The translations under genes and the position numbers were made by a program. The notes below the pieces were generated by a model. It saw only the letters and a program-made list of their open reading frames with translations, did no database searches and was not told where the DNA came from. From NCBI RefSeq assembly GCF_024199945.1, contig NZ_JANADP010000001.1, positions 1,922,001-1,986,000 of the forward strand: 64,000 nt of DNA. The letters are read 5' to 3'. Shown here piece after piece: positions 37,140-45,187 of this stretch (position 1 is the first letter of the stretch; the number at the start of each line of letters is the position of its first letter). This DNA is from Bradyrhizobium sp. CCGUVB4N (GTDB taxonomy: Bacteria; Pseudomonadota; Alphaproteobacteria; Rhizobiales; Xanthobacteraceae).

Positions 37140-38152
37140 TGGATCTAAAGGCAATCATGAGCAAAGTCGCTAGCGGCGCCCCCTTGGGCCACCAGGAAAT
37201 GGCCCTGGCGTTCGACAGTATGCTGTCGGGCAAGGCGACGCCCGCACAGATGGGTGGGTTGTTGCTGGCGCTGAGGGTGCGCGGCGAGACAGCGGAAGAA
37301 ATAGCCGGCGCGGTTTCCGCGATGCGCGGCAGAATGCGACCGGTCAATGTACCGCCCGATTCCGTCGACATCGCGGGCACAGGCGGTGATGGTTCCGGCT
37401 CGGTCAACGTCTCGACATGCGCCTCTTTCATTGTCGCGGGCGCCGGCATTCCTGTCGCCAAGCACGGAAACCGCGCGCTGTCATCACGCTCGGGCTCCGC
37501 CGATGTACTGGCATCGCTTGGAGTGAAGATCGATTTGGAGCCCGATGATGTCGCCCGCTGTGTCCGGGATGCCGGGATCGGGTTCATGTTTGCGCCGACC
37601 CATCATCCGGCAATGAAAAACGTGAACGCGACCCGGGTCGAGCTCGCGACCCGCACAATCTTTAACCTCCTCGGACCGCTCTGCAATCCTGCGCGCGTCA
37701 AGCGGCAGATGATTGGTGTGTTTTCGCGCCGATGGGTGAAGCCTCTGGCGGAAGTCTCTAAGAACCTCGGCGCGGAATCGGTGTGGGTGGTGCACGGCTG
37801 CGATGGACTTGACGAGATCACGCTCACCGGCCCCACCTCTGTCGCCGTGCTGGAGGAGGGCGAGATTCGCAGCTTCGAGATGACGCCGGAAGAAGCCGGG
37901 CTGCCTCTCTGCCGAAAGGAGGAACTGAAGGGCGGAGATCCCGATGCGAACGCGATTGCACTGCAGAGCGTGCTGGAGGGCATGCGAGGCCCATATCGGG
38001 ATGTTGCTCTCCTGAACGCAGCGGCGGCCATTATAGTAGCCGGTCGGGCCACAACGTTGAAGGAGGGCGTGGCCATCGCGCAGGCATCACTTGACAGTGG
38101 CGCCGCCGCCGCGCGCTTGAAGCATCTGGTTGCAATTTCCAACGCCAAGTAA
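37139..38152 (+). CDS. trpD: Anthranilate phosphoribosyltransferase
   Basis: 337 residues, normal length. [20 protein letters not shown] is the PRPP-binding loop; [20 protein letters not shown] and [14 protein letters not shown] are family-specific. It transfers phosphoribose to anthranilate in tryptophan biosynthesis. The ATG at 37139 ([10 protein letters not shown]) matches the family start; the longer frame from 37052 does not. Six bp separate it from trpC. A MoaC remnant after trpC shows the block derives from the usual alphaproteobacterial trpD-trpC-moaC operon. A NolA-type promoter lies upstream. Confidence 0.93.
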   Translation: MDLKAIMSKVASGAPLGHQEMALAFDSMLSGKATPAQMGGLLLALRVRGETAEEIAGAVSAMRGRMRPVNVPPDSVDIAGTGGDGSGSVNVSTCASFIVAGAGIPVAKHGNRALSSRSGSADVLASLGVKIDLEPDDVARCVRDAGIGFMFAPTHHPAMKNVNATRVELATRTIFNLLGPLCNPARVKRQMIGVFSRRWVKPLAEVSKNLGAESVWVVHGCDGLDEITLTGPTSVAVLEEGEIRSFEMTPEEAGLPLCRKEELKGGDPDANAIALQSVLEGMRGPYRDVALLNAAAAIIVAGRATTLKEGVAIAQASLDSGAAAARLKHLVAISNAK

Positions 38153-38157
38153 GCGAC

Positions 38158-38985
38158 ATGATCGATTCCGACATTCTGACGAAGATCGAGATATACAAAC
38201 GCGAAGAGATCGCAGCTGCCAGACGCGCGAGTCCGCGTGCTGAGCTCGACGCGCGCGCACGGCGTGCGCCTTCTCCGCGCGGCTTTCTCAGCGCAATTAA
38301 CAGGAAGCGCGCGTCAGGTAGCTATGCCCTCATCGCCGAGATCAAGAGAGCGTCGCCATCGAGGGGGCTCATTCGCTCTGACTTTTATCCGCCGTCTCTT
38401 GCCAGATCGTATGAAGCAGGAGGCGCCGCCTGCCTCTCGGTCTTGACGGACAAAGCATCTTTCATGGGTGACCTCGATTATATGGAGACGGCGCGTGCGG
38501 CCACAAACCTGCCGGTCTTGCGCAAGGACTTTATTTTCGACACGTATCAGGTGATCGAGGCTCGCGCCCATGGCGCCGACTGCATTCTGCTGATTATGGC
38601 CGCGCTGGACGACGGGGCTGCCCACGACCTCGAGGCTGCGGCCTTAACGTACGGTATGGACGTCTTGATCGAGGTCCACGACCGCGCAGAGCTCGATCGC
38701 GCCCTCAAGCTTCGCTCGCAGATGATCGGCATCAATAACCGCAACCTGCGCACGTTCGTGACAAACCTTAAGACAAGCGAAATCCTGGCGCCGCTCGTCC
38801 CGAAGGATCGTCTGATCGTCAGTGAAAGCGGCATCTGCGCGTTCACCGATCTGGCGCGGCTCTCGCGATCCGGCATCTCGACCTTCCTAGTGGGCGAAAA
38901 TCTCATGCGTCAGTCTGACTTGACAGCAGCAACTCGCGCTCTGCTTTCACCAAATCAGGCGGCAGCGACTCGGGCGAACCAATGA
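38158..38985 (+). CDS. trpC: Indole-3-glycerol phosphate synthase
   Basis: 275 residues. Catalytic blocks: [49 protein letters not shown] and LIVSESGI. It forms indole-3-glycerol phosphate from the TrpD/TrpF product. Both genes appear intact, so they are presumably used, although they lie in accessory DNA. Its TGA overlaps the ATG of a MoaC-like remnant by 4 bp. No trpF, trpA or trpB is nearby. Confidence 0.93.
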   Translation: MIDSDILTKIEIYKREEIAAARRASPRAELDARARRAPSPRGFLSAINRKRASGSYALIAEIKRASPSRGLIRSDFYPPSLARSYEAGGAACLSVLTDKASFMGDLDYMETARAATNLPVLRKDFIFDTYQVIEARAHGADCILLIMAALDDGAAHDLEAAALTYGMDVLIEVHDRAELDRALKLRSQMIGINNRNLRTFVTNLKTSEILAPLVPKDRLIVSESGICAFTDLARLSRSGISTFLVGENLMRQSDLTAATRALLSPNQAAATRANQ

Positions 38986-39272
38986 CACGCAAAGTCTCCA
39001 ATCAGCTGATGCGCCATACTCATATCCACGCTGACAGCGCCAGCCTTCGCATGATCGGTAGATCGGGAACACGCGTCGGTATGCAACCCGCCACAGCGAA
39101 AGGTCGTGTATCGACAATTGCGAAATCGGCCTTAGGACCATGGTCGGATCGGCGAGTGATGATCGCGCATCCGCATGTCACGGATCATTTGCAAATTGCA
39201 GCGGAGCGCCAAAAAGTCTCGTTTGCGCAGCTTTGCGACTATTCCAGCGGCGCGTCGGCGCCTAAGCCTTGA
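38982..39272 (+). pseudogene. moaC remnant coupled to trpC
   Basis: THIHADSASLRMIGRSGTRV, then ATAKGRVS, is a decayed form of the MoaC start (THIDASGEARMVDVSxK, then AxAEGRV). ATGA overlap with trpC is retained. The catalytic C-terminal two thirds are gone; the rest of the 96-residue frame is unrelated sequence. Confidence 0.5.
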
Positions 39273-39785
39273 AGACGGATGGGCTAGTGTCAACCACGAT
39301 CAGGCCCGCATTAGGCTTGCCGACAGAACCTCCAGGCGTGTTCATCACCATGAACCGGCTAGTCACAAGCTCGACCGAGGCGCTTGTTACCGATCTTCTC
39401 TCCGACGCAGAAGCCTGCTCGATGTGCTCAACGGAGTTGAGAGGGCGCATATCGATCGAGCGGAGGGCCAGCTCGGACCACCTGAAGATGAAAACGGCGT
39501 GCAGGAAAATACGCGTCGGGGGAATCACCGAAATGGTCGATCGCATGCCAACCACGACCAACGTTCCGAAGCTATTGCATGTCAGGGTATCGATATAGCT
39601 TGGCGACGTCAGTCGAGGCCGCAAGTCTCGCCCAACCGATCTGCGACCAAGATAGCTTATCCGAGCGATAAAGCGCCGGCCTGGGGAACCGAGAGCCGAG
39701 AGCGCGGCAATGTCCGCATAGCGCGAACGCTCGAACTTGAACGTGGTCCCGCAGGCGGGGCGCTGATCATCGGTTGTCTTGCCTG
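39273..39785. other. Region with an unassigned minus-strand frame
   Basis: A 120-residue minus frame (39262-39624, start MRPRLTSPSYIDTLTCNSFG) contains VELVTSRFMVMNTPGGSVGK. I cannot assign it. The plus strand is equally open, so coding status is unclear. Confidence 0.3.
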
Positions 39786-40286
39786 ATGAGCGATATTCAA
39801 TCCATCGAGGCGATCGAGTTTCGCCAAGCCATGCGAAATCTGGCCAGCGGTGTTGCGATCGTGGCGACAGGAACGGCGCTGCAACGGCGTGGTTTAACGG
39901 TCAGTTCTATCACTTCGATTTGCATAGAGCCCCCCTGTTTGCTGATCGGCATCGATAACAGTTCCGGGACTCACGATGCTATACTTGCGAACGGCAGTTT
40001 TGGCGTGAGCCTTCTTGCTATTGATCATCGGGACATCGCTCTGCGGTTCGCCGGTCGAGATGGCTCCAAGGGTCTCCAACGGTTCGATACCGCTCCTTGG
40101 GATCAGGGAATTCTCGACGTGCCTCTATTGCAAGGCGCAATCTGCGCTCTCGAATGCGTTTTGCACCACTATCAAGTCATTGGCACGCACGGAATATTTA
40201 TCGGCCGAACCGTTGCGGTGCGCCCAGGCGAGGGCAATCCACTTATCAACTGTCGCGGCGAACTTCGAACACTACCGCACGATTGA
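39786..40286 (+). CDS. Flavin reductase-domain protein (HpaC/DIM6 type)
   Basis: 166 residues. FRQAMRNLASGVAIVATGTA, VSSITSICIEPPCLLIGID and FGVSLLA match the flavin reductase-like FMN-binding fold. ALECVLHHYQVIGTHGIFIG contains the strand-His block typical of the short-chain reductases that supply FMNH2/FADH2 to two-component monooxygenases. ATG 39786 is preferred to the frame start at 39774. No oxygenase is adjacent, but an FMN-dependent luciferase-type monooxygenase lies at 49.1 kb. It is downstream of, and in line with, trpDC. Confidence 0.82.
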   Translation: MSDIQSIEAIEFRQAMRNLASGVAIVATGTALQRRGLTVSSITSICIEPPCLLIGIDNSSGTHDAILANGSFGVSLLAIDHRDIALRFAGRDGSKGLQRFDTAPWDQGILDVPLLQGAICALECVLHHYQVIGTHGIFIGRTVAVRPGEGNPLINCRGELRTLPHD

Positions 40287-40361
40287 ATGCAGCTTTCTCA
40301 AGCGGCATATCAACGCTGGCAGCTAGACTCGTGGTTGGAAAAAAGGCGATGGAGCCGCGCT

Positions 40362-40650
40362 ATGATCGTAGAATACTCGCCCGAGAGTGACGTCCGGCTG
40401 ATGGGGCCGCTCGACTTTTGCGGGTTCAAACTCGTTCTGCGAGGTACGCTCGGCATCCCCTCGAGGTTGGTCGGAATCACGGCCGTTGACCAGGACAACG
40501 CATTGGTTCCTATCGATCTGGTGCCTAACACCTGGTCGTAGGACGATCGGGGTTGGGACGTGGCTTACAGCCAGATGATCTCTGGTCCCCGCGAACGCGC
40601 CTGGATCGATCCCAAAGCAAACGCGATCCGCGCACGCATTGGCTTGATAC
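40362..40650 (+). pseudogene. Unknown gene interrupted by an in-frame TAG
   Basis: The frame opens with MIVEYSPESDVRLMGPLDFC behind a GGAG site and runs through NALVPIDLVPNTWS to a TAG at 40539. The same frame continues directly with DDRGWDVAYSQMI and WIDPKANAIRARIGL, which reads as the natural continuation. No family name can be given. The downstream end decays before the IS5 fragment. Confidence 0.45.
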
Positions 40651-40821
40651 CCCTCATCTCGCCTGGATTTTCAGACGTGTCACGGGTCGCGAGTGAGTCA
40701 AGTTTTGCGTGCTTCCGCAACGACAGTGGCAAAGCAGTGGATAGTCGTGTGGACTCTAAGGATTCCCTTTTGAGGCCAAATCAGATTCGAGGCTTCTTTT
40801 TGGGAGGCGGCCTTGGGTGTG

Positions 40822-41097
40822 ATGGATCGTTTGGTGTTGAGCGACGCGGCCTGGGAGCGCATGGCGCCGCTCATCATAGGCCGGCCTGACCAGAAAGGTT
40901 CGACCGGACGCGACAATCGGATGTTCGTGGAAGGGGGGCTTTGGATCGTTCGTACGGGCTCTCCCTGGCGTAATCTTCCGGAGGCGTTTGGGGATTGGAA
41001 CAGCGTGTTCCGGCGCTTCAGTCGATGGAGCATCAAGGCCTTAGTTAGGCCGCCATCGCTTTCTTGGCGGCTTGCGCAAGAAAACCAGATCGAGTGA
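40822..41097 (+). pseudogene. IS5-family transposase, N-terminal fragment
   Basis: MDRLVLSDAAWERMAPLIIG, GRDNRMFVEGGLWIVRTG and WRNLPEAFGDWNSVFRRFSR are the N-terminal block of IS5/IS427-group transposases. It is cut off after about 75 residues where it meets the 3' end of hicB. Confidence 0.8.
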
Positions 41098-41437
41098 AGC
41101 CATGCTGTTCGGCATAGTTGTCGATCTCACTCAGAACGTCGGCGGGAAGAGTGACGTTGACGCGCACACTCTTCACCTCTTCCGCAGGCGCTGGAATGAG
41201 AACGGCAACGCCATCTCTGTTCTCAGCGTTCGCCATGATATCCTCGAGAGAGGAGGGCTCAGGTACGGCTTGGCCGTCTGCTGCCATACCTTCCAGATGT
41301 AGGGCCAAGGCTTCCGCAGCCATAGCGCGTGCATCGTCCAGATCCGTGCCAGCGGTGATCAGGCCGGGAAGATCGGGAAACGAAACACCATAGTCGCTGT
41401 CCGCGTCCTTATGGATCAGTGCAATATAGTGTCGCAT
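41045..41437 (-). CDS. hicB: HicB-type antitoxin with ribbon-helix-helix domain
   Basis: 130 residues. The N-terminal partially degraded RNase-H fold is visible as MRHYIALIHKDADSDYGVSF and PDLPGLITAGTDLDDA. The C-terminal DNA-binding part has VRVNVTLPADVLSEIDNYAE, then TRSGFLAQAAKKAM. It neutralises HicA and represses the operon. The gene follows hicA by 46 bp and overlaps the truncated IS5 end, but the coding region looks complete. Confidence 0.88.
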   Translation of the reverse strand: MRHYIALIHKDADSDYGVSFPDLPGLITAGTDLDDARAMAAEALALHLEGMAADGQAVPEPSSLEDIMANAENRDGVAVLIPAPAEEVKSVRVNVTLPADVLSEIDNYAEQHGFTRSGFLAQAAKKAMAA

Positions 41438-41483
41438 GTGAGTTCCCCTCCTTGGGTGGGCCGGTCGCCCTCTCGATGCGGTG

Positions 41484-41672
41484 TCATTTCAACTTCAGGT
41501 CGGCTTGTTTCTCGATGCTCTTTAGCGTTCCAACCGGGATGTCCCGCTTGGGGTGAGGGACTGTGACCCGGCCATTCTTAGTCGGGTGTTTGAATTGAAT
41601 GTGGCTACCTTTTTGGGCAACCTGTTCCCATCCGTCGGCCTTCAGAGCTTTGATAATGTTTGCCGATTTCAT
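41484..41672 (-). CDS. hicA: HicA-type mRNA interferase toxin
   Basis: 62 residues from MKSANIIKALKADGWEQVAQ at 41672. KGSHIQFKHP carries the catalytic His in the conserved GSHxxF motif, and VTVPHPKRDIPVGTLKSI is the usual C-terminal half. It cleaves mRNAs when free of HicB. The start sits two bases from a perfect inverted repeat, so the transcript leader is very short. The longer frame to 41690 would start inside that repeat. Confidence 0.9.
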   Translation of the reverse strand: MKSANIIKALKADGWEQVAQKGSHIQFKHPTKNGRVTVPHPKRDIPVGTLKSIEKQADLKLK

Positions 41673-41673
41673 C

Positions 41674-41689
41674 TGTGTATTTATACACA
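41674..41689 (-). promoter_or_regulatory. hicAB operator palindrome
   Basis: TGTGTAT-TT-ATACACA, perfect 7-bp arms, immediately before the hicA ATG. A related word, ATAAATACACAC, lies at 41713-41724. The position suggests binding of the HicB ribbon-helix-helix domain and autoregulation. Confidence 0.55.
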
Positions 41690-41754
41690 CCGAAGCTAAC
41701 AGGAGTCAACACATAAATACACACTAATTCGAAAGGTTCCGTTCCTCGAGCGCC

Positions 41755-41953
41755 GCGGGGGAGGGGATCCGTTGTTGAACAAGCGAACAAGCAGATTGAG
41801 CAGCAGGCTCATCGTTTTGCCGGCCCCTTTCTGCTTCCACGAGAAGCATTTCGTTTTGAGGTGACGCCTCCGACGCTGGACTATTTCTGCGCGCTCAAGA
41901 AGCGATGGGGGATGTCAATCGCCACTATGATCTATCGAGCGTTCGACCTGGGC
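41755..41953 (+). pseudogene. ImmA/IrrE-family metallopeptidase, middle part (left of IS21)
   Basis: The frame reads SVVEQANKQIEQQAHRFAGP, then REAFRFEVTPPTLDYFCALK and KKRWGMSIATMIYRAFDLG. This matches the region following the HExxH helix of ImmA/IrrE proteins (EQQAxRFAGAFLLP). The N-terminal helix-turn-helix and HExxH parts are missing, lost toward hicA. The gene continues at 48214 on the far side of the IS21 element. Homologues act as proteases on phage-type repressors or in stress control. Confidence 0.7.
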
Positions 41954-42006
41954 TGCGCATTACGACGATCGCGACCACCCGCTACGACGCATCGCGACCA
42001 CCCGCT
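41954..42006 (+). repeat. Left terminal repeats of the IS21 element
   Basis: Two tandem units each containing CGCGACCACCCGCTAC at the left edge, starting TGCGCATTACGACGATCGC. They pair with three inverted units at the right edge. Multiple end repeats are typical of IS21. Confidence 0.75.
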
Positions 42007-42092
42007 ACCCAGTATGAAGGCGCCGTTGGGCAACACTTGGTGATTCTCAGTATTCTGGCTTGGCGTCAAGCGGGGTGGAGGCCGTCCCCGTA

Positions 42093-42171
42093 GTCAACAG
42101 GAGGGACCCGCGCGCGCTGCGGAGTGCCCCCACGGCTGACGCAGCGGCGCGCGCGGGAGGTCCCTGTTGAC
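42093..42171. terminator. Long imperfect hairpin after istB
   Basis: GTCAACAGG at 42093 pairs with CCTGTTGAC ending at 42171, with GC-rich inner arms (CGCGCGCGCTGCG against GCAGCGGCGCGCGCG). About 30 bp of imperfect stem between istB and the left IS end; probably ends istAB transcription or blocks readthrough. Confidence 0.5.
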
Positions 42172-42202
42172 CCACGGGGGCGGCCGGGATGAGATCTGCG
42201 TG

Positions 42203-43006
42203 TCATTTCTTGGCTCCCTTCCACGCTTTGCCATCGGCTGCAGTCGCGGGTTGCGCCGGCGGCTCGATTGCTTCGGCGGCTTTGATCTTGCGCATCGACG
42301 GGCCGTCGAGTTCGAGCCGGTAGGCGTTGTGGACAATGCGATCCAATATCGCATCGCCGAGAGTGGGCTCGCCAATAACCTCATGCCAAGTTGCCACGGG
42401 GAGTTGGCTGGTGATGAGGATGGAGCCGCGGCCATGACGGTCCTCGACGATCTCCATGAGATCGCGCCGCTGGCTGGCTGAGAGGCGGTCGGGTCCCCAA
42501 TCGTCAAGTACGAGCAGATCGACCTTGACCAGCATCCGGAATAGCCGCGCGAAGCGGCCGTCGCCGTGGGCGAGATCAAGATCGGCAAACAGCCGTGGCA
42601 CGCGGGCGTAGTGGACTGTGTAGCCATCGCGGCAGGCCTTCTGCGCGAGCGCGCAGGATAGCCACGACTTGCCCACGCCGCACGGGCCGCTGATCAGCAA
42701 TCCGCGGTGCTCGGCGATCCAGCGGCACGTTGCCAATTGCTGGAACAGCGCCTTGTCGAGCCGTCGCGTCGTGCGGTAGTCGACGTCCTCGATTGCGGCT
42801 TGGCTGTGACGCAGCCGAGCGGCACGCAGTCGGGTCTGGAAGCGCCGGGTGTTGCGATTGGCGGCCTCGCGGTCGAGCAGTAGCGCCAACCATTCGGCAT
42901 GCGCGAGATCGCGGGTCTCCTCTTGCGCTTCGAGCTCGACGAAAGCCTGCGCCATGCCGTCGAGCTTGAGCGCTCTGAGTTGGTCGAGGGTGGGGTGTGT
43001 GAGCAT
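42203..43006 (-). CDS. istB: IS21-family helper ATPase IstB
   Basis: 267 residues. Walker A is SGPCGVGKSW, Walker B is VDLLVLDDWG, and ILITSQLPVATWHEVI is the sensor region. IstB is the AAA+ regulator that selects the target and activates the IstA transposase. It is intact and follows istA by 14 bp, but its upstream partner is broken, so this copy is not autonomous. The C-terminal tail is Ala/Pro/Lys-rich. Confidence 0.92.
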   Translation of the reverse strand: MLTHPTLDQLRALKLDGMAQAFVELEAQEETRDLAHAEWLALLLDREAANRNTRRFQTRLRAARLRHSQAAIEDVDYRTTRRLDKALFQQLATCRWIAEHRGLLISGPCGVGKSWLSCALAQKACRDGYTVHYARVPRLFADLDLAHGDGRFARLFRMLVKVDLLVLDDWGPDRLSASQRRDLMEIVEDRHGRGSILITSQLPVATWHEVIGEPTLGDAILDRIVHNAYRLELDGPSMRKIKAAEAIEPPAQPATAADGKAWKGAKK

Positions 43007-43020
43007 CAGTCGTCATCTCC

Positions 43021-43796
43021 TCAATGGAAGTAGGTTGGGCCGCGGATATTGTCGTGCGCTATCGCCGGCCCGTCCGCGGACGTTGCAGGCTGCTGGCGAT
43101 CGAGGTTGTTCTTCAGGATCGAGTTGACTGAGCTATAGGAACGCGCACCGATCTCGAGCGCACGACTGCAAGCGGCTTCGAGCCGTTCGCGGCCATAGCT
43201 CTTGGTGAGCCGCAGGATGCCGACGCAGGCGCGGAAGCCTTGCTCGGGATGCGTGCGCTCCTGCAGGATGGTCTCGACGAGCGCCGCGGTGTGGCGCCCG
43301 ATCTCACCGGCCTGCCGTCGCAGCCGCTCCGGCGTCCAATCGGCATAGCGACGATGGCTCGACGGCATGTGCTCGCGTACCGTCGTGTGCTTGCGATTGG
43401 AGGACGAGCGCACATGGGCCGCAACGCGCTGGCCACGGTGGAAGACTTCGATCGTGCGCGCGGTGATACGCGCCCAAACCGTCTCGCGCAGCAACTGGTG
43501 CGGCACCGAATAGTAATGCTTCTCGATCTCGACGTGGTAGTCGAGCCCGACTCTGCATTCCTTCCATTCGGCAAAAACGTAGGGCTCGGCCGGCAATGGC
43601 TTGAGGGCCGAGAGCTCCAGCCCCTCGAAGAGCGCGCGGCGGCTCGCACCGAGGTGCCGCGACATGCGGTCATTGATCTGCGTGACCAGCTCGGCGATGG
43701 CCGCGTTCAATGCCGTGAGGGAGAAGAATTGCCGGTTGCGTAGCTTGGCGATGATGACGCGAGTCGCGACTTGGACTCCAACTTCGGCCTTAGCTT
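43021..43796 (-). pseudogene. istA: istA 3' part
   Basis: C-terminal half of IstA, starting at [20 protein letters not shown], with [20 protein letters not shown] and [16 protein letters not shown]. It joins in frame to the 5' part at 47271: the sequence RPRDK at that end is followed by KAEVGV here once the insert is removed. Confidence 0.85.
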
Positions 43797-43901
43797 TGGA
43801 GTCGAGCGCGCATTGCATACGGTGACGAGCATGGCGCGCAAGTTTTTACGGTCACCCATCCGTTCCATCCGCTGCGAGGACAGACGTTCGAGCTGCTCGC
43901 C

Positions 43902-44114
43902 GTGCGCAACAACTGGGGCGGAGACCGCGTGTCATACGCAGGCCCCGAAGGGAGGCTGCGCACGCTTCCGGTCGAATGGACTGACGTTATCGAGCCCGAA
44001 CTCGTAGTCACGGTTGGTGCTGGTCGCGCCTTCTTCCGAGCCGATCGACTGCGTGAGCTGCGCAAGCTCATCGATGAGGGCCGGAGGCAGCAGGAGGAGC
44101 CACCGTCATGTTAG
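43902..44114 (+). CDS. DUF5372-family protein of the recombinase element
   Basis: The GTG-initiated frame gives 70 residues, but family-like sequence starts earlier, at about 43839 ([20 protein letters not shown] before RNNWGGDRVSYAG). No ATG, GTG or TTG exists in this frame between the element edge and 43902. So it is either read from a non-canonical codon or has lost its start. DUF5372 proteins accompany this recombinase cassette; function unknown. Confidence 0.6.
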   Translation: MRNNWGGDRVSYAGPEGRLRTLPVEWTDVIEPELVVTVGAGRAFFRADRLRELRKLIDEGRRQQEEPPSC

Positions 44115-44312
44115 GCAAATTATGTACAATGTGTCTTAGGAAATATGTGCATGCATCGGCGGTGGCGCGCGAGACGACACACGGTGACCAGCAAATAATC
44201 GGCGATAAGATAGGACAATTGTGGATTTTGCGATCCCATCTTCTTGATATCCGTCCATATGTTGTATCTATTTATCAAGACACATACGCGATTCGTGCTT
44301 CAAGGAGGCCGG

Positions 44313-44837
44313 ATGGCATCAGATTCACGTCAGCGGGCGCGGCGCCGACAGGCCTTGCTGGCGCAGGGCGCCACCCACCCGCGCCCTCAGGCCGTGACCG
44401 ATCCGCTCTTTCGCGGCAGTGCATTCTTCGATCCGAACGATCTGGTCCAGGTCAAGTACGAGATGCTACGCAGCGTCGAGAAGGAGGGGCGCGCCGTGGT
44501 GGATGCAGCAGAGGCCTTTGGACTGTCCCGGCCGGTCTACTACGTGACCTGGGAGCTGTTCAATCGCGAAGGTCTGCCGGGCCTGTTACCACGCAAACGC
44601 GGGCCGAAGCGTGCGCACAAGCTTACCGAGGAGGCCCTTGCCGTGCTGGCGCAGGCGGTGCGCGAGGCCGAACGCATGCCAAGCGGTGCAGAGTTGGCCG
44701 AGCTCTTGGCCGAACGTTGCGGCATTTATGCCCATCCACGCAGCATCCTGCGACGTCTGCTCCCGTATCTGAAACCGCAGGAAAAAAAACGCTCCCGATC
44801 GCCGAAGCGGCAGCGCTCGAACCCGCGCCGTACGTAG
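44313..44837 (+). CDS. Helix-turn-helix protein of the recombinase element
   Basis: 174 residues from ATG 44313, with AAGGAGG 4 bp upstream; the longer frame from 44244 is not favoured. FFDPNDLVQVKYEMLRSVEK, VDAAEAFGLSRPVYYVTWEL and GLLPRKRGPKRAHKLTEEAL show a transposase-type helix-turn-helix followed by a basic linker. After an A8 run at 44782-44789 the zero frame becomes a short Arg/Ser/Pro-rich tail. The -1 frame continues as a well-formed domain, suggesting a programmed frameshift. Confidence 0.7.
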   Translation: MASDSRQRARRRQALLAQGATHPRPQAVTDPLFRGSAFFDPNDLVQVKYEMLRSVEKEGRAVVDAAEAFGLSRPVYYVTWELFNREGLPGLLPRKRGPKRAHKLTEEALAVLAQAVREAERMPSGAELAELLAERCGIYAHPRSILRRLLPYLKPQEKKRSRSPKRQRSNPRRT

Positions 44838-45187
44838 CCCATTACGAGCTGCTTCGTTCACAGGTCATCGGCGCGCGAGCCGATCTCGGCGGGGTGAGTC
44901 CAAGAGGTCAGCCCGGCGGCGTCGGTCTTGCCTTGCTGCTGTGCGAAGGGATGCCCAGGTGGCTCAGGGCACTTGAGGGCGTTATCCGTGCGTCAGGCGT
45001 GCTGCGCACCGCAAACGCCGCGGAGATGCCGGCGGCTGAACCTCCCAGCGCGTGGTCTGCGCCGCAGTGGCTCGGCAGCGTGCCGCATCGCGATCTGACT
45101 GCGCTTCTGGCCAATCTGGTTCTCTCGACGCGTTGTGTCGAACACCCGAACCGAAGGAGGGATATCGATCATGCCAATGAACAGTGA
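44783..45187 (+). CDS. Frame -1 extension of the helix-turn-helix gene
   Basis: About 135 codons entered by slipping at A AAA AAA (44783-44789): KKTLPIAEAAALEPAPYVAH, then YELLRSQVIGARADLGG, GLALLLCEGMPRWLRALEGV and DLTALLANLVLSTR. Similar small proteins follow the helix-turn-helix gene in related cassettes as I remember them. No good independent start and ribosome site is seen in this frame. It overlaps the recombinase start by 17 bp. Confidence 0.5.
   Translation, partial: KKTLPIAEAAALEPAPYVAHYELLRSQVIGARADLGGVSPRGQPGGVGLALLLCEGMPRWLRALEGVIRASGVLRTANAAEMPAAEPPSAWSAPQWLGSVPHRDLTALLANLVLSTRCVEHPNRRRDIDHANEQ

Noticed and set aside
44108..45187. 359-residue plus-strand ORF as one protein
   Set aside because: The first two thirds are an off-frame reading of the helix-turn-helix gene; only the part after the A8 run looks coding.
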